DNA of 64,000 nucleotides. Source: CAVQGZ01 sp963714455. GTDB lineage: Bacteria; Actinomycetota; Actinomycetes; Jiangellales; Jiangellaceae. Under the pieces are notes generated by a model that saw only the letters and a list, made by a program, of their open reading frames with translations, had not been told where the DNA came from and did not search any database. Location: contig CAVQON010000019.1 of the NCBI GenBank assembly GCA_963714455.1, positions 196,111-260,110 of the forward strand. The letters are read 5' to 3'. Positions 45,342 through 53,851 of the stretch are shown here, piece by piece. Every line of letters starts with the position of its first letter. The first letter of the stretch is position 1. Position numbers and translations under genes: made by a program.

Positions 45342-47447
45342 GTGTCGACCGATGCTGCTGTGCCGCCGACGGCGCCCGTTCGTGCCCATGTCCACCGGCA
45401 GCACGGTGTCGTGCGCGACGACCCGTACGCGTGGATGGCGGACCTCGCCGACCCCGCGCTGGTGTCGTACCTGCGGGCCGAACGGGCCTACTACGAGACG
45501 GTCACCGCGCCGCTGCGCGACCTGCGTGACGAGGTCGCCGGCGAGCTGCGAGCGGCCGTGCCGACCGACGAGATCGGAGCCCCGTGGACCCAGGACGACT
45601 GGGAGTACCGGTGGGAGCGTCGTGGGTCGGCCGAGCACGCTCGGCTGGTCCGACGTCGTGTCACGGACGGGGGGGACCGTGGCGACTGGACCACGCTGCT
45701 CGACCAGGACGAGCTGGTCGGCCCGGACGGCTACGTCGAGCTGGGCGTCGTCGCCGTCAGCCCGTCCGCAGCGCTGCTGGCGTACTCCGTGGACTCCAGC
45801 GGTGACGAGCTGTTCGAGCTGCGGTTTCGCGACCTCGACTCCGGTGTCGACCGCGACGACGTCGTCGCCGGAGTGCACCACGGCGGCGCGTGGGCAGCCG
45901 ACTCGACGACGTTTCTCTACGTGGTGCCCGACGCGGCATGGCGGGCGGCGGCCGTGCGCCGGTACCGGCTGGGTCAGGGCGGCGGGCATGTCGGCGCCGA
46001 TGCCGGTGCCCTGGTGCTGGCCGAGGCTGACGAGTCGTTCAGCCTGTCGGTGCGCCTGACCCGCAGCAGGCAGCTGCTCGTGCTCACCGCGTCGTCGTCG
46101 GACTGCACCGAGGTGTTCACCGTCCCGGCCGCCGACCCGTCCGCGCGGCCGGTGAGCGTCGGCGGCCGCCGCGCCGGGATCGAGTACACCGTCGAGCACG
46201 CGCCAGCCGGCCCGGACGGCGCTGAGCACCTGCTGGTGGTGACGAACGACGGCGCGGCTGAGTTTCGGCTGATGAGCGCTCCGCTAGACGCGAGCGGAAC
46301 CGACGCCTGGGTCGAGGTCGTAGCGGCCGAGCCCGGCGAGCGGCTTCTCGACGTCGACGCGTTCGCCGGGCACCTGGTGCTGTCGTTGCGCAAGGCGGGT
46401 GCACCGACGCTGCGCATCGTCCCACGCGACGACGTCGCCGCCGCCTGGGACGTCGACACCGCGAGCGCCGGCGAGCTCACGCTGGCCAACAGCATTGCGT
46501 ACACGACGACGGTGCTGCGGATCCATGAAGAGAGCACCGTGCTGCCCGCCACACAGCACGACGTCGACCTGAGCAATGGCGACTGGTCGTTGGTTCACCG
46601 TGCGGACGTCGTCGGCTTCGACCCCGCGGGCTACGTCGCCGAGCGGCGGTGGCTGCGCGCCCGCGACGGTGTGGCCGTGCCGGTGGTGATCGCCCGGCAT
46701 CGCGACACACCGCTGGACGGGTCGGCTCCGTGCGTCCTCTACGGCTACGGCGCCTACGAGGCCATCGTCGACCCGTGGTTCGACCGGGCCACCGTGAGCC
46801 TGCTCGACCGCGGCGTCGTCCACGTGATGGCATCCGTGCGAGGCGGCGGCGAGGTCGGCCGCACCTGGTGGGAGCAGGGTCGGCTCACGGCCAAGCCGAC
46901 GTCGTGGCACGACCTGGTCGACGTCGCTGACGCGCTGGCCGCCGAGCGGCTGGTGGACGGGGGCCGCATAGCGATCCACGGCATGTCGGCCGGCGGGCTG
47001 CTGGTCGCCGGCGCGCTGCAAGAGCGCCCCGAGCGCTTCGCCGCCGTCGTCGCAGAGGTGCCCTTCGTCGACGTCGTGACGACGATGCTGGACGAGTCCC
47101 TGCCGCTCACCACGTTGGAGTGGCGCGAGTGGGGCGACCCGCGCGACCCGGACGGTTTCGCCTCGCTGCTCTCCTGGTCGCCGTACGACAACGCGCGAAC
47201 CGATGCGCGGCGTCCGGCGATGCTCGTCACCGGAGCGCTGCACGACACCCGCGTGCGGGTGACCGAGCCGGCGAAGTGGGTGGCGAAGATGCGCGCCCTG
47301 GACGCCGAGGCGGACCTCGACCCGACTCGGCTGCTGCTTCGCGCCGAGACGTCGGAGGGGTCGCACGGCGGCCCGTCCGGACGCTTCGCCCGCCTGGACT
47401 ACGACGCCGAGGTCGTCGCCTGGCTGCTGGACGTCCTGCTCCGATGA
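45342..47447 (+). CDS. S9 family (oligopeptidase B/prolyl-oligopeptidase-like) serine peptidase
   Basis: The 701-residue protein has an N-terminal beta-propeller and a C-terminal alpha/beta-hydrolase domain. The catalytic triad is Ser about 549 in HGMSAGGLL, Asp about 635 in LHDTRV and His about 674 in SHGGPSGR. YGYGAYEAIVDPWF and VRGGGEVGR are S9A oligopeptidase B landmarks. The nucleophile motif is GMSAGG rather than the usual GGSNGG/GRSAGG. No signal peptide, so a cytosolic peptide-processing enzyme is likely. It is next to the peptide transporter, which may supply its substrates. The start is from the TAGATT -10; ATG 45294 is an upstream alternative. Confidence 0.9.
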   Translation: MSTDAAVPPTAPVRAHVHRQHGVVRDDPYAWMADLADPALVSYLRAERAYYETVTAPLRDLRDEVAGELRAAVPTDEIGAPWTQDDWEYRWERRGSAEHARLVRRRVTDGGDRGDWTTLLDQDELVGPDGYVELGVVAVSPSAALLAYSVDSSGDELFELRFRDLDSGVDRDDVVAGVHHGGAWAADSTTFLYVVPDAAWRAAAVRRYRLGQGGGHVGADAGALVLAEADESFSLSVRLTRSRQLLVLTASSSDCTEVFTVPAADPSARPVSVGGRRAGIEYTVEHAPAGPDGAEHLLVVTNDGAAEFRLMSAPLDASGTDAWVEVVAAEPGERLLDVDAFAGHLVLSLRKAGAPTLRIVPRDDVAAAWDVDTASAGELTLANSIAYTTTVLRIHEESTVLPATQHDVDLSNGDWSLVHRADVVGFDPAGYVAERRWLRARDGVAVPVVIARHRDTPLDGSAPCVLYGYGAYEAIVDPWFDRATVSLLDRGVVHVMASVRGGGEVGRTWWEQGRLTAKPTSWHDLVDVADALAAERLVDGGRIAIHGMSAGGLLVAGALQERPERFAAVVAEVPFVDVVTTMLDESLPLTTLEWREWGDPRDPDGFASLLSWSPYDNARTDARRPAMLVTGALHDTRVRVTEPAKWVAKMRALDAEADLDPTRLLLRAETSEGSHGGPSGRFARLDYDAEVVAWLLDVLLR

Positions 47448-47483
47448 GCCCATTTCTCAGCTACGGACTGTCGGCCAGGGGGC

Positions 47484-47774
47484 ATGCTGCGACCGCTGCC
47501 CCATCGTGGGCGTCAGATCGGGCAACCTGTGCGGACGCCACTGCTGCCCTCGACCTACGACCTCGCGTGGTCCGTCATGGCGATCACCGGCGTGGTGCTC
47601 GCGGTGGTCGCGCTTGTGCGCTGGCTGCGCCAATCGCGATCAGACCTCACCGGCCTCGTGCAGCTCGCCGTGATCATCGGGCTCCCGTTGCTCGGCCCGG
47701 CTGTCTACCTGCTCGCCACCCGCACACCTGCTGCGGCCGCGCCAACGGCCGACACGTCGAAGGTCGGGGGCTGA
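47484..47774 (+). CDS. Small PLDc_N-type membrane protein
   Basis: The 96-residue protein has two hydrophobic helices (VMAITGVVLAVVALVRWL and VQLAVIIGLPLLGPAVYLLA). The second contains LPLLGPAVYL, which recalls the N-terminal membrane domain of cardiolipin synthases (PLDc_N). Proteins of this type occur alone in actinobacteria. The start is unsure: ATG 47484 gives 96 residues, GTG 47529 gives 81. It may be the last gene before the accessory region. Confidence 0.6.
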   Translation: MLRPLPHRGRQIGQPVRTPLLPSTYDLAWSVMAITGVVLAVVALVRWLRQSRSDLTGLVQLAVIIGLPLLGPAVYLLATRTPAAAAPTADTSKVGG

Positions 47775-47775
47775 G

Positions 47776-47901
47776 ATGCAGGGCCACTCGAGTGCAACCC
47801 GCGAGCGCGTGACGGCCGTCGTGAGGGTCGGCATCGTCATGGTGATCATGGCCCTCGTCGCCGACCGCAGACGGAAGGAACGCCAACCCATCCAGCCGTG
47901 A
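47776..47901 (+). CDS. Possible small membrane protein, 41 residues
   Basis: The 41-residue frame starts 1 nt after the stop of the PLDc_N-like gene, with GGGGG about 5 nt before the ATG. It encodes a basic N-terminus, one short hydrophobic helix (VVRVGIVMVIMALVA) and a basic tail (DRRRKERQP). The tight spacing suggests translational coupling. Nothing similar is recognised, and no other evidence of expression exists. Confidence 0.35.
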   Translation: MQGHSSATRERVTAVVRVGIVMVIMALVADRRRKERQPIQP

Positions 47902-48006
47902 CTGGTCGAGCACAACGAGGATCACCAAGACGGTGAAGAACATCGTCGACGTAGCAGGCGCCGGGGGTACCCCGGTCGCGCTGGCCCGGGGCTGCAGGCG
48001 GGGATG

Positions 48007-48175
48007 TCAAGAAGCGCACCTCAGTGTGGGTGACCAAGCGTCCGCTGGCCGGCCGCTGACCACGCGGGAACGCGCTCACGTGCACGAAGATGCGCGAGCC
48101 CCCAGCGGAGGGGTTGATGAAGGCGAAGCCGCGGTCGTCGCTACTAGCCCCATCAGGGCGGAAACGAAGCCGGGT
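48007..48175 (-). pseudogene. Decayed cold-shock-domain gene
   Basis: The reverse strand encodes DDRGFAFINPS, GSRIFVHVSAFPRGQRP and LVTHTEVR in one frame. This matches the RNA-binding core and tail of cold-shock domains of the CSD-DUF1294 type. No start codon or intact N-terminus precedes it, and the downstream part loses similarity. The rest of 47902-48232 holds no gene. It marks the beginning of the accessory region. Confidence 0.6.
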
Positions 48176-48232
48176 CGCCGGTGCGTCCGCAGGCGGCCGA
48201 AGACCGCACGTTGCCGCGTGATCTCGTTGGCT

Positions 48233-48634
48233 TCAGGTCTGAAGTCGTTCGGTGGGCTGTCCGGTGATGCCTGCTATGAGTTCGAAGTCCTTGTCGAGGT
48301 GCAGGACGGTCAGCCCGGCCAGTTCGGCTGTGGCGGCGACGAGCAGGTCGGGGATGGACGACGCGCGGTGCCGGCCCTGGCCTGCGAGCAGCGACTGGAC
48401 CTCGACCGCGCGGCCCTCGATCGCGGGGGTGAGGTACTCCACCGGCATCGCCGAGAGCGGCGGCTGGGCGAACATGGACCGGGCGTCCTTCCCGCTGCGA
48501 GCTGAGTAGCCGACCTCGAGTCGGGTCACGGTCGAGATCCGAACCAGACCCCGCACGATCCGCTGCGCCCACTGATCGGCGTCCGGGCTGTCGCCCAGAC
48601 GAATCAGCGCCGACTTGTCGATCAGCCAGGTCAT
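48233..48634 (-). CDS. PIN-domain toxin (VapC type)
   Basis: The 133-residue PIN nuclease has the acidic set LIDKSAL (Asp6), EVGYSAR, IPDLLVAATA and LDKDFELI. It is the toxin of a type II module, an Mg-dependent RNase when freed from its antitoxin. Its ATG overlaps the antitoxin stop by 4 nt (ATGA). It ends in an area of decayed DNA. Confidence 0.88.
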   Translation of the reverse strand: MTWLIDKSALIRLGDSPDADQWAQRIVRGLVRISTVTRLEVGYSARSGKDARSMFAQPPLSAMPVEYLTPAIEGRAVEVQSLLAGQGRHRASSIPDLLVAATAELAGLTVLHLDKDFELIAGITGQPTERLQT

Positions 48635-48852
48635 TGCCACGCGGCACCCATCACCCGCGGATCGGTCAGGTCCTCGGCCACCTCGGCGAACGAGCGCAGG
48701 TCGGCTGCCGACCCCGCCTCCCCGGACGTGGCCGCGTCCGCCGCGAGCCGACGCCGGATGTACTCCACCCGCGACAGACCCAGACGCGCAGCATGCGCGT
48801 CCACGCCGGCCAGGACTTCCTCGGGCACGTCGCGAACGAGAACGTCTGCCAT
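48631..48852 (-). CDS. VapB-type antitoxin
   Basis: The 73-residue protein begins ADVLVRDVPEEVLAGVDAHA and has a ribbon-helix-helix-like N-terminus (LGLSRVEYIRRRL). The C-terminal tail (EVAEDLTDPRVM) would wrap the toxin. ATG 48852 has AAGGTGG about 8 nt upstream. The operon starts here and the toxin overlaps by 4 nt. It likely represses its own promoter through the palindrome at 48867-48880. Confidence 0.85.
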   Translation of the reverse strand: MADVLVRDVPEEVLAGVDAHAARLGLSRVEYIRRRLAADAATSGEAGSAADLRSFAEVAEDLTDPRVMGAAWQ

Positions 48853-48866
48853 CAGAACCACCTTCG

Positions 48867-48880
48867 ATATCAAGAGATAT
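48867..48880. promoter_or_regulatory. Palindrome ATATC-AAGA-GATAT upstream of vapB
   Basis: This AT-rich inverted repeat lies 15 nt upstream of the antitoxin start and is unlike the surrounding GC-rich DNA. A toxin-antitoxin autorepressor site is the likely role. A related GATATC pair precedes the second module at 50789-50808. Confidence 0.5.
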
Positions 48881-49351
48881 TGCAGCGAGCCTGTTCGCGG
48901 CCAGCACCAGCCAGCGGCCCTCGACCATGCCCAACTCGCGGCTATGCCGCGCTGCCGCGACCTGATAGGTGCGCGGAAGGTTGGCATGGCGGCCAGCGGG
49001 TTGCGGCTCTGCCATCTGGACAACCGGCTCGGACTGCAGCCAGGCCCACGGCGATCAACGTCCATGGACCCCGCTGGCCACCGGCGTGGCCGTTCAGCCC
49101 CGGGTCGCCAACCTCGTAGGCGACGACGAGCAACACCACCAACGACGCGAACAACGATGGCCGAGAGCCCCCACCCCGGCACCGCCGCCGCAGGCTCGAA
49201 ACGGCCGAGACAGCGCTGTCCTCTCGTGGCGTTCCCGCCCCGAGAGGAAACGGCCGGTGCGCCTCATCGGATGGAGCCCGCCCTGTCGCGCCTATCGCGT
49301 CCCCTTTCCGGACAGCCTGCCCCGGAGGCCCCCATCAGGGATGCTTCGGGC
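48881..49351. other. Non-coding stretch with decayed coding debris
   Basis: No intact gene is seen in these 471 bp. Open frames on both strands lack starts, codon bias and recognisable families. Confidence 0.5.
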
Positions 49352-49864
49352 ATGTCCGAACAGATCGGAGTGGCCAGCACGGGCGAGGACTATGCAGCGT
49401 TCGGGGATCTGGTTCGTGAGTACTGGGACTGGCTCCGGGCGCGTTACGCCGATCTGCCGGGCTTCATCGACTCGGTGGGCGGGCACCAGGCGCTCGATGC
49501 GGAGCTGGGCTCCCTGAGCCTCAAGTACGGGCCGCCCGGGGGCAGGGTCCTGCTTGCCAGGCGTGATGGCGTGGTGGTGGGCGGCATCGCCCTGCGGGAC
49601 CTGGGCGGTGGGGCTTGTGAGATGAAGCGGCTCTTCGTCCCGGACCGCTTCCACGGGCAAGGGACTGGCCGGCGGCTCTGCCTGGCGCTGCTTGACGCCG
49701 CGACCGCCGATGGCTACCTGGTGATGCGACTGGACACCGGCTACCAGAACGCGGAGGCTCTCGCGATGTACCAGTCGCTCGGGTTCCGCGAGTGCGAGCC
49801 GTACCAGGAGTATCCCCCCGAGCTCATGGCGCATCTGCGGTTCCTGGAGAAGTCGCTGCGGTAG
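49352..49864 (+). CDS. GNAT-family acetyltransferase
   Basis: The 170-residue protein has the GNAT core: a beta-rich N-terminal half, then GACEMKRLFVPDRFHGQGTGRRL-type acetyl-CoA loop (motif FHGQGTGRRL), MRLDTGYQNAEALAMYQSLGF and a C-terminal extension. It transfers acetyl from acetyl-CoA to an amine on an unknown target. ATG 49352 was chosen; no strong ribosome site is visible. It stands alone between the two toxin-antitoxin modules. Confidence 0.88.
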   Translation: MSEQIGVASTGEDYAAFGDLVREYWDWLRARYADLPGFIDSVGGHQALDAELGSLSLKYGPPGGRVLLARRDGVVVGGIALRDLGGGACEMKRLFVPDRFHGQGTGRRLCLALLDAATADGYLVMRLDTGYQNAEALAMYQSLGFRECEPYQEYPPELMAHLRFLEKSLR

Positions 49865-50129
49865 ACGCGGCACGCGCCTTGAGGTAACGAGGCCAGGCCG
49901 AGCGAGGTCTACATGCTGTTCGACACCGCCTGCCCGGAAGCGCCCGACCGCCCCGAGTAGGCCACTCATACCCGGTGCGTGAATGGCAAGATTCAGTCGC
50001 CCTTGGCGCGCGCGCGATTCGCGGCGGTAGGACATGGCCGCGATCGGCACGCTACGCGGCGCAGTGACGCATCGGGCGCCGCGACACCGGGACGGTACGG
50101 CGCGTTGTGACCGCCGGCCTTGACTGGCA

Positions 50130-50549
50130 CTACTCGGGGTGGCTCCACGGGTTGACGATGCTGACGCCGAGGGGTTGGAAGTGCCTGGTGTTGCGGGTGG
50201 CGATGGTCAGTCCGGTGCTGTGGGCGACGGCGGCGATGAGCGCGTCGTCCAGTGGCGCCCGGTCCGGAACCGGATAGGTGGCCAGGATCCGCGCTGCGGG
50301 CAGGTCGAACGGAAGGACTCGGCCGGCGAAGGCCGGCAAGACGTGGTTCTCGAGCCACCGGCGCAGGACGATTCCCTGGGCGGAATCGGTATGTTCCTTG
50401 GCGATGACTCCACGCTCGATCTCGGCGATGGTCAACGCCGTGACGAACTGGTCGGCCACGGGGATCGAGGCCGCCCACGCCTGGGCCTGCGGCTCGCGGC
50501 CGCGCACGCGCAGTGCGGACACCACGTTGGTGTCCAACAGGTACCTCAC
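50130..50549 (-). CDS. PIN-domain toxin (FitB/VapC type)
   Basis: The 139-residue PIN protein has YLLDTNVVSAL (Asp6), TIAEIERGV, PLDDALIAAVA and ATRNTRHFQPLGV. The length and motifs fit the FitB subgroup. The GTG overlaps the antitoxin stop in GTGA. It would cleave RNA when its partner is degraded. The 265 bp between it and the GNAT gene hold no gene. Confidence 0.9.
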   Translation of the reverse strand: MRYLLDTNVVSALRVRGREPQAQAWAASIPVADQFVTALTIAEIERGVIAKEHTDSAQGIVLRRWLENHVLPAFAGRVLPFDLPAARILATYPVPDRAPLDDALIAAVAHSTGLTIATRNTRHFQPLGVSIVNPWSHPE

Positions 50550-50773
50550 AGCTGAGCGGTGCGCACGGTCAGGCCGAGCCGGTCGGGCTCGAACTCAATC
50601 TCGGAGCCCTCGTCCATGCTGATCAGGTCCACGATCGAAGCGGGCGCACTGGCGACCGCCTCGGCGAGGATCTCTCGAGCTTCGGCTTCCACGGATCGGT
50701 GATGCTGTTCAGCGCGGGCCCGGAGCGCCGCCTTGGTGCCCGCGGGCAGGTTGCGGATCAGGATCTGCTCCAC
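50546..50773 (-). CDS. FitA-like ribbon-helix-helix antitoxin
   Basis: The 75-residue protein has an N-terminal ribbon-helix-helix (QILIRNLPAGTKAALRARAE, then RSVEAEAREIL). A C-terminal tail contains acidic and hydrophobic residues (MDEGSEIEFEPDRLGL) to bind the toxin. GTG 50773 has AAGGAGG 8 nt upstream; the upstream GTG 50782 abuts that site. It probably represses the operon via the GATATC pair at 50789-50808. Confidence 0.88.
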   Translation of the reverse strand: MEQILIRNLPAGTKAALRARAEQHHRSVEAEAREILAEAVASAPASIVDLISMDEGSEIEFEPDRLGLTVRTAQL

Positions 50774-50788
50774 GACGACCACCTCCTT

Positions 50789-50808
50789 GATATCGCCAAG
50801 ATGATATC
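50789..50808. promoter_or_regulatory. Paired GATATC sites upstream of the second antitoxin
   Basis: Two GATATC hexamers lie 8 nt apart just upstream of the ribosome site. Each is itself a palindrome. This fits a two-site operator for an RHH dimer of dimers. Confidence 0.5.
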
Positions 50809-50886
50809 TGTCTTGGTTGCTGCGGGCCAGTTGCTCCCCGGCATGTAGCCCCTACTGGGCGCAGCGACGCGGGTGCACCCCTCCGT

Positions 50887-51759
50887 TCACACGCCGGCGA
50901 CGTGGGCGGTGAGGAAGTGGACGCCGTGCCGGTCCAGGTTCCCGCGGGCGCGGTCGTAGTGCTCAGTCGTCCTTGGGTCGGCGTGGCGGGCCAGGATCTG
51001 CGCATCACGCAGGAGGACACCCGCGTCCAACGCGTTGGTGATCGCGGCATGGCGCAGGGAGTGCGGGCTGATGTGGCGCGGGATCCTGGCGGTCGTCGCG
51101 ATCCGAATGACCATCCGGTAGGCATCCCGCCGGTCGATCGGCTTCCCGGACACCGGGCGCAGCACCAACGGCCCGGAGGTGCGCTGGCCCCGGCACGCCT
51201 CCTGCACCCGCAGCACCGGCACCGTGAGGGGCATGGTGGCCGGCTCGTTGCCCTTGCCGACCAGGTGCAGCACCCGGTGCCCGCGCAGGGTGTCCGCGTA
51301 GTGCTCGATACGTACGGCGGCGGCCTCGGATGCCCGCAGGGCGTTGATGCCCAGCAGGAAAGCCAGGGCGCCGTGGTGCACGCTCATCGTCTGGGCGACC
51401 TGCAGGAAGCGGATCAGCTCCAGCCGGTCCAGTCCCTGGGTGCGGGACTCATCACGCTGCACCTTCGGCAGCCGCGCATACACCGCCGGATCGGCGGCGA
51501 TCATCCCGTCGACGTGGGCGAAGCGGAAGAAGCCCCGCACCCCGTGCATCATCGTCACCACGGAGGAGTCCATCAGCCCACGATCACCCAGACCGCGGAT
51601 GTAGAGCTCCACGTGGGCCCGCTGGATCCCGACCAGCGGGTCCAGCCCATGGCTCTCGCACCAGCCGAACCACTCCCGCAGCTGGAAGGCGTACAAGGCG
51701 TGAGTCCGCCCGGAGTACCTGGCCAAGAACGACACCGCCGCCAACTGGGCGGTCGACAT
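50887..51759 (-). CDS. Tyrosine recombinase/integrase
   Basis: The 290-residue protein has an N-terminal core-binding domain (FLARYSGRTHALYAFQLREWFGW) and the catalytic residues Arg142 (ALRASEA), Lys169 (VGKGN), His233-x-x-Arg236 (HSLRH), His259 and Tyr268 (HYDR). It is XerD-like in size and integrates or excises DNA by strand exchange. ATG 51759 was chosen; GTG 51801 is an alternative. It is the only recombinase in the accessory region, and no attachment site is recognised next to it. Confidence 0.9.
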   Translation of the reverse strand: MSTAQLAAVSFLARYSGRTHALYAFQLREWFGWCESHGLDPLVGIQRAHVELYIRGLGDRGLMDSSVVTMMHGVRGFFRFAHVDGMIAADPAVYARLPKVQRDESRTQGLDRLELIRFLQVAQTMSVHHGALAFLLGINALRASEAAAVRIEHYADTLRGHRVLHLVGKGNEPATMPLTVPVLRVQEACRGQRTSGPLVLRPVSGKPIDRRDAYRMVIRIATTARIPRHISPHSLRHAAITNALDAGVLLRDAQILARHADPRTTEHYDRARGNLDRHGVHFLTAHVAGV

Positions 51760-52166
51760 CCGCGACGGCTGAAACGGCAGCAGAGTCGTCGCACCGCGCA
51801 CCCGGACCGGCGAGCCGTCAATCGAACACCGTGGTCGGGCGATAGCTTCGGTTTCTCCTTGCGCCGAGCTACGACGATCCGGCGAGGACTCGAACGCAGG
51901 GTGGCTACTGCTGCTACGACCGCACCACGGACCGGACGTGCCCGCCCGTCGAGACCGAGTTCGGCGAAGGGATCGCATCGGCCAGCGACTCCGACGGGAT
52001 CTGACCATCGGCGGCCAGGATCGCCGAGGCGATGGCCGGCTCGAACCCCTCCGACGCCTTCCACCGCTACCAGAGCGGGTACGTATGCCTCTGGCTCCAG
52101 CCGTTGACGGAACTAGCGTGGCTGGTGTGGGCCGGGAGAGGCCTCGGCCCGGAAGGGTGGGTCGTC
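51760..52166. other. Gap with possible truncated gene debris
   Basis: No intact gene is visible. On the reverse strand near 51900-52080 one frame reads like protein (FEPAIASAILAADGQIP), but stops interrupt it and no start is present. It may be a leftover from a former gene upstream of the integrase. Confidence 0.4.
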
Positions 52167-52682
52167 ATGAGTGTGAAGGACGCCCCCGAGAGCGTGGGGG
52201 CACTCGATTCAACTCAGCGCAGGAACGGCGGGCTGACGATCGCCGTGGTCGTCCTGACGGTGATCACGTTGGGCTTGGCCGGTTGGCTGGCCTACCTGCT
52301 GCTGGTCCCCCAGGGGAACGCCGTGTCCGGTGATGTCGCGCAGGTCGCCGAGGACTACGGCGACGCTTGGAACAACTACGACGGCGCGGCGTTCATGGGT
52401 CTGGTGACCGCCGACTACCAGCTGTACCAATCCCCGGGAGAGTCAGGAGACAACGCCGAGCAGACAGCGGCAATGATCAGCACCGACTTGAAGACCGTTG
52501 GCTGGTCGGTCGAGCGGCAGGGTCCAGCCCAGATGATCGGTGATGAGGACACGGTCAATGTCAGCGAGCTCGATGTCCTCCGCAACGGCAGCGTGGTCGT
52601 GGACGAGGGCGTCTCGGTGATCACGTTGGTGAATCAGGATGGCACCTGGAAGGTCCAACAGCACATCTGGGGCGGCCAGTGA
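52167..52682 (+). CDS. Membrane-anchored NTF2-like protein
   Basis: The 171-residue product has a short cytosolic N-terminus, one membrane segment (TIAVVVLTVITLGLAGWLAYLLL) and an extracytoplasmic domain. The domain begins VAEDYGDAWNNYDGAAFMGLV and ends TLVNQDGTWKVQQHIW. This pattern matches the NTF2/SnoaL-like fold found in many actinobacterial membrane-tethered proteins of unknown role. ATG 52167 has GGAAGGGTGG upstream. Confidence 0.7.
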   Translation: MSVKDAPESVGALDSTQRRNGGLTIAVVVLTVITLGLAGWLAYLLLVPQGNAVSGDVAQVAEDYGDAWNNYDGAAFMGLVTADYQLYQSPGESGDNAEQTAAMISTDLKTVGWSVERQGPAQMIGDEDTVNVSELDVLRNGSVVVDEGVSVITLVNQDGTWKVQQHIWGGQ

Positions 52683-53091
52683 ATCCCGGGAGGCCAGGAC
52701 TCACGCGAGCCGCGACCGTCTGGGCGAGGTGATCGCTCAATCGCACATGACCGGTCAGGGCTGGCCTGCTGAATCTAGGTGTGTCGTTGCGACACCTCCT
52801 ATGGCAGTGCCTTCATGTCCGCCTACGCTGCGACAGCGCCAATCTGGGCGGAAGCGACACGCAGCAGTACCGCTCCACCTGTCTGCGTCCACAGGAGGCG
52901 GTATGACGCGGGGCCGTATTGGTCGCTCGGGTTGCACGACAACGCTCGCTCATGCCGAGGCGCGGGCTTCTCGCCGCATTGGCGATGTGGCGATCAGGCC
53001 CCAAGCCTCTACCCGAGGCCTGCGACGGTACAAGAATCCGACTGAGCGCAGATGCTGCTGCCGGAGTCGATCAGGGGTGGAGGCGATCACG
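52683..53091. other. Non-coding stretch with one hairpin
   Basis: No gene is seen. A hairpin-like repeat at 52777-52797 (TGTCG-TTG-CGACA core with AGGTG/CACCT flanks) may terminate the NTF2-like gene. A weak frame from ATG 52903 joins the downstream lipoprotein frame but has poor coding character. Confidence 0.4.
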
Positions 53092-53538
53092 ATGAGGCGA
53101 GAACTGGGTCTGTTGTGCTTGGCGGCGCTGGTGTTCGTGGCCGGTTGTGGTGATGACAGTCCCTCGGTTGGTTCGCCCGTGGATTGGCTGGTCGTGCTGG
53201 ACGAGGCAGGCCCAGGCGTGCACACCGTGCACATGATCGTCGACTTCGGTCCTACATCCGAGTCCGGCGACGAGGCCGAGCTCGAAGCGTCCGGACGTCT
53301 CGTCTGGGAGCAAGGTGAGGTCGAACTCTGCGGAATCGAGTTCCGGGAGGAGGCGGGGGCGGGGCGTCTCGGTGTGGGTGACATCTTCCAGACCACTGAG
53401 GGCTGCGGCGATGACCCGACAGCGATGCAGGATGCCGTCGACGAGTTCGGCCCACCGACGCAGGGATGCGTCGAGGCGACGCTCGGCGGCGACACGTATG
53501 AGTACTGCGCACCGCTGCCGATCGACCAGACCCCGTGA
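53092..53538 (+). CDS. Small lipoprotein of unknown function
   Basis: The 148-residue protein has a lipoprotein signal (LGLLCLAALVFVAGC, lipid Cys19) and an acidic extracytoplasmic domain. The domain has four further cysteines (VELCGIEF, TEGCGDD, TQGCVEA, YEYCAPL), probably two disulfides. No family is recognised. ATG 53092 has GGGGTGGAGG about 8 nt upstream. Confidence 0.75.
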   Translation: MRRELGLLCLAALVFVAGCGDDSPSVGSPVDWLVVLDEAGPGVHTVHMIVDFGPTSESGDEAELEASGRLVWEQGEVELCGIEFREEAGAGRLGVGDIFQTTEGCGDDPTAMQDAVDEFGPPTQGCVEATLGGDTYEYCAPLPIDQTP

Positions 53539-53851
53539 CGTCGCCGACAACCAACGACGGCTGACTGACCCGCCCCAGCGAGGCCGGAGTCTTCCAGTGT
53601 CAGATCATTCGGCTTCAGGTCGGCCTGACCAAAGCACGCTGTCATGCCGCGAGTCGGGCGTTCGTGGTCGTGCCGCGAGTAGCGCGACACGCGGCGAAGT
53701 GGGGCACCCGGGGACGCCTGCCCGCGGCATGACCATGAGGTGTCCGCGGTCGGCTGCCCGTGAGCGGGACGAGCTTGCGAGGGTGTCGGGCTCTGATACT
53801 CCTATGTCGACACGAGTATGAGAGCCACGTGGATCCAGGCCTTACGAAGGC
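53539..53851. other. Non-coding stretch
   Basis: No gene is seen. The sequence TGCCGCGAGT occurs twice (about 53643 and 53673). A 7-bp stem with a 3-nt loop (53837-53853) overlaps the stop codon of the surface-protein gene and may help end its transcription. Confidence 0.4.

Noticed and set aside
50887..51759. tRNA attachment site for the integrase
   Set aside because: No tRNA gene or tRNA-end fragment was found near the integrase.
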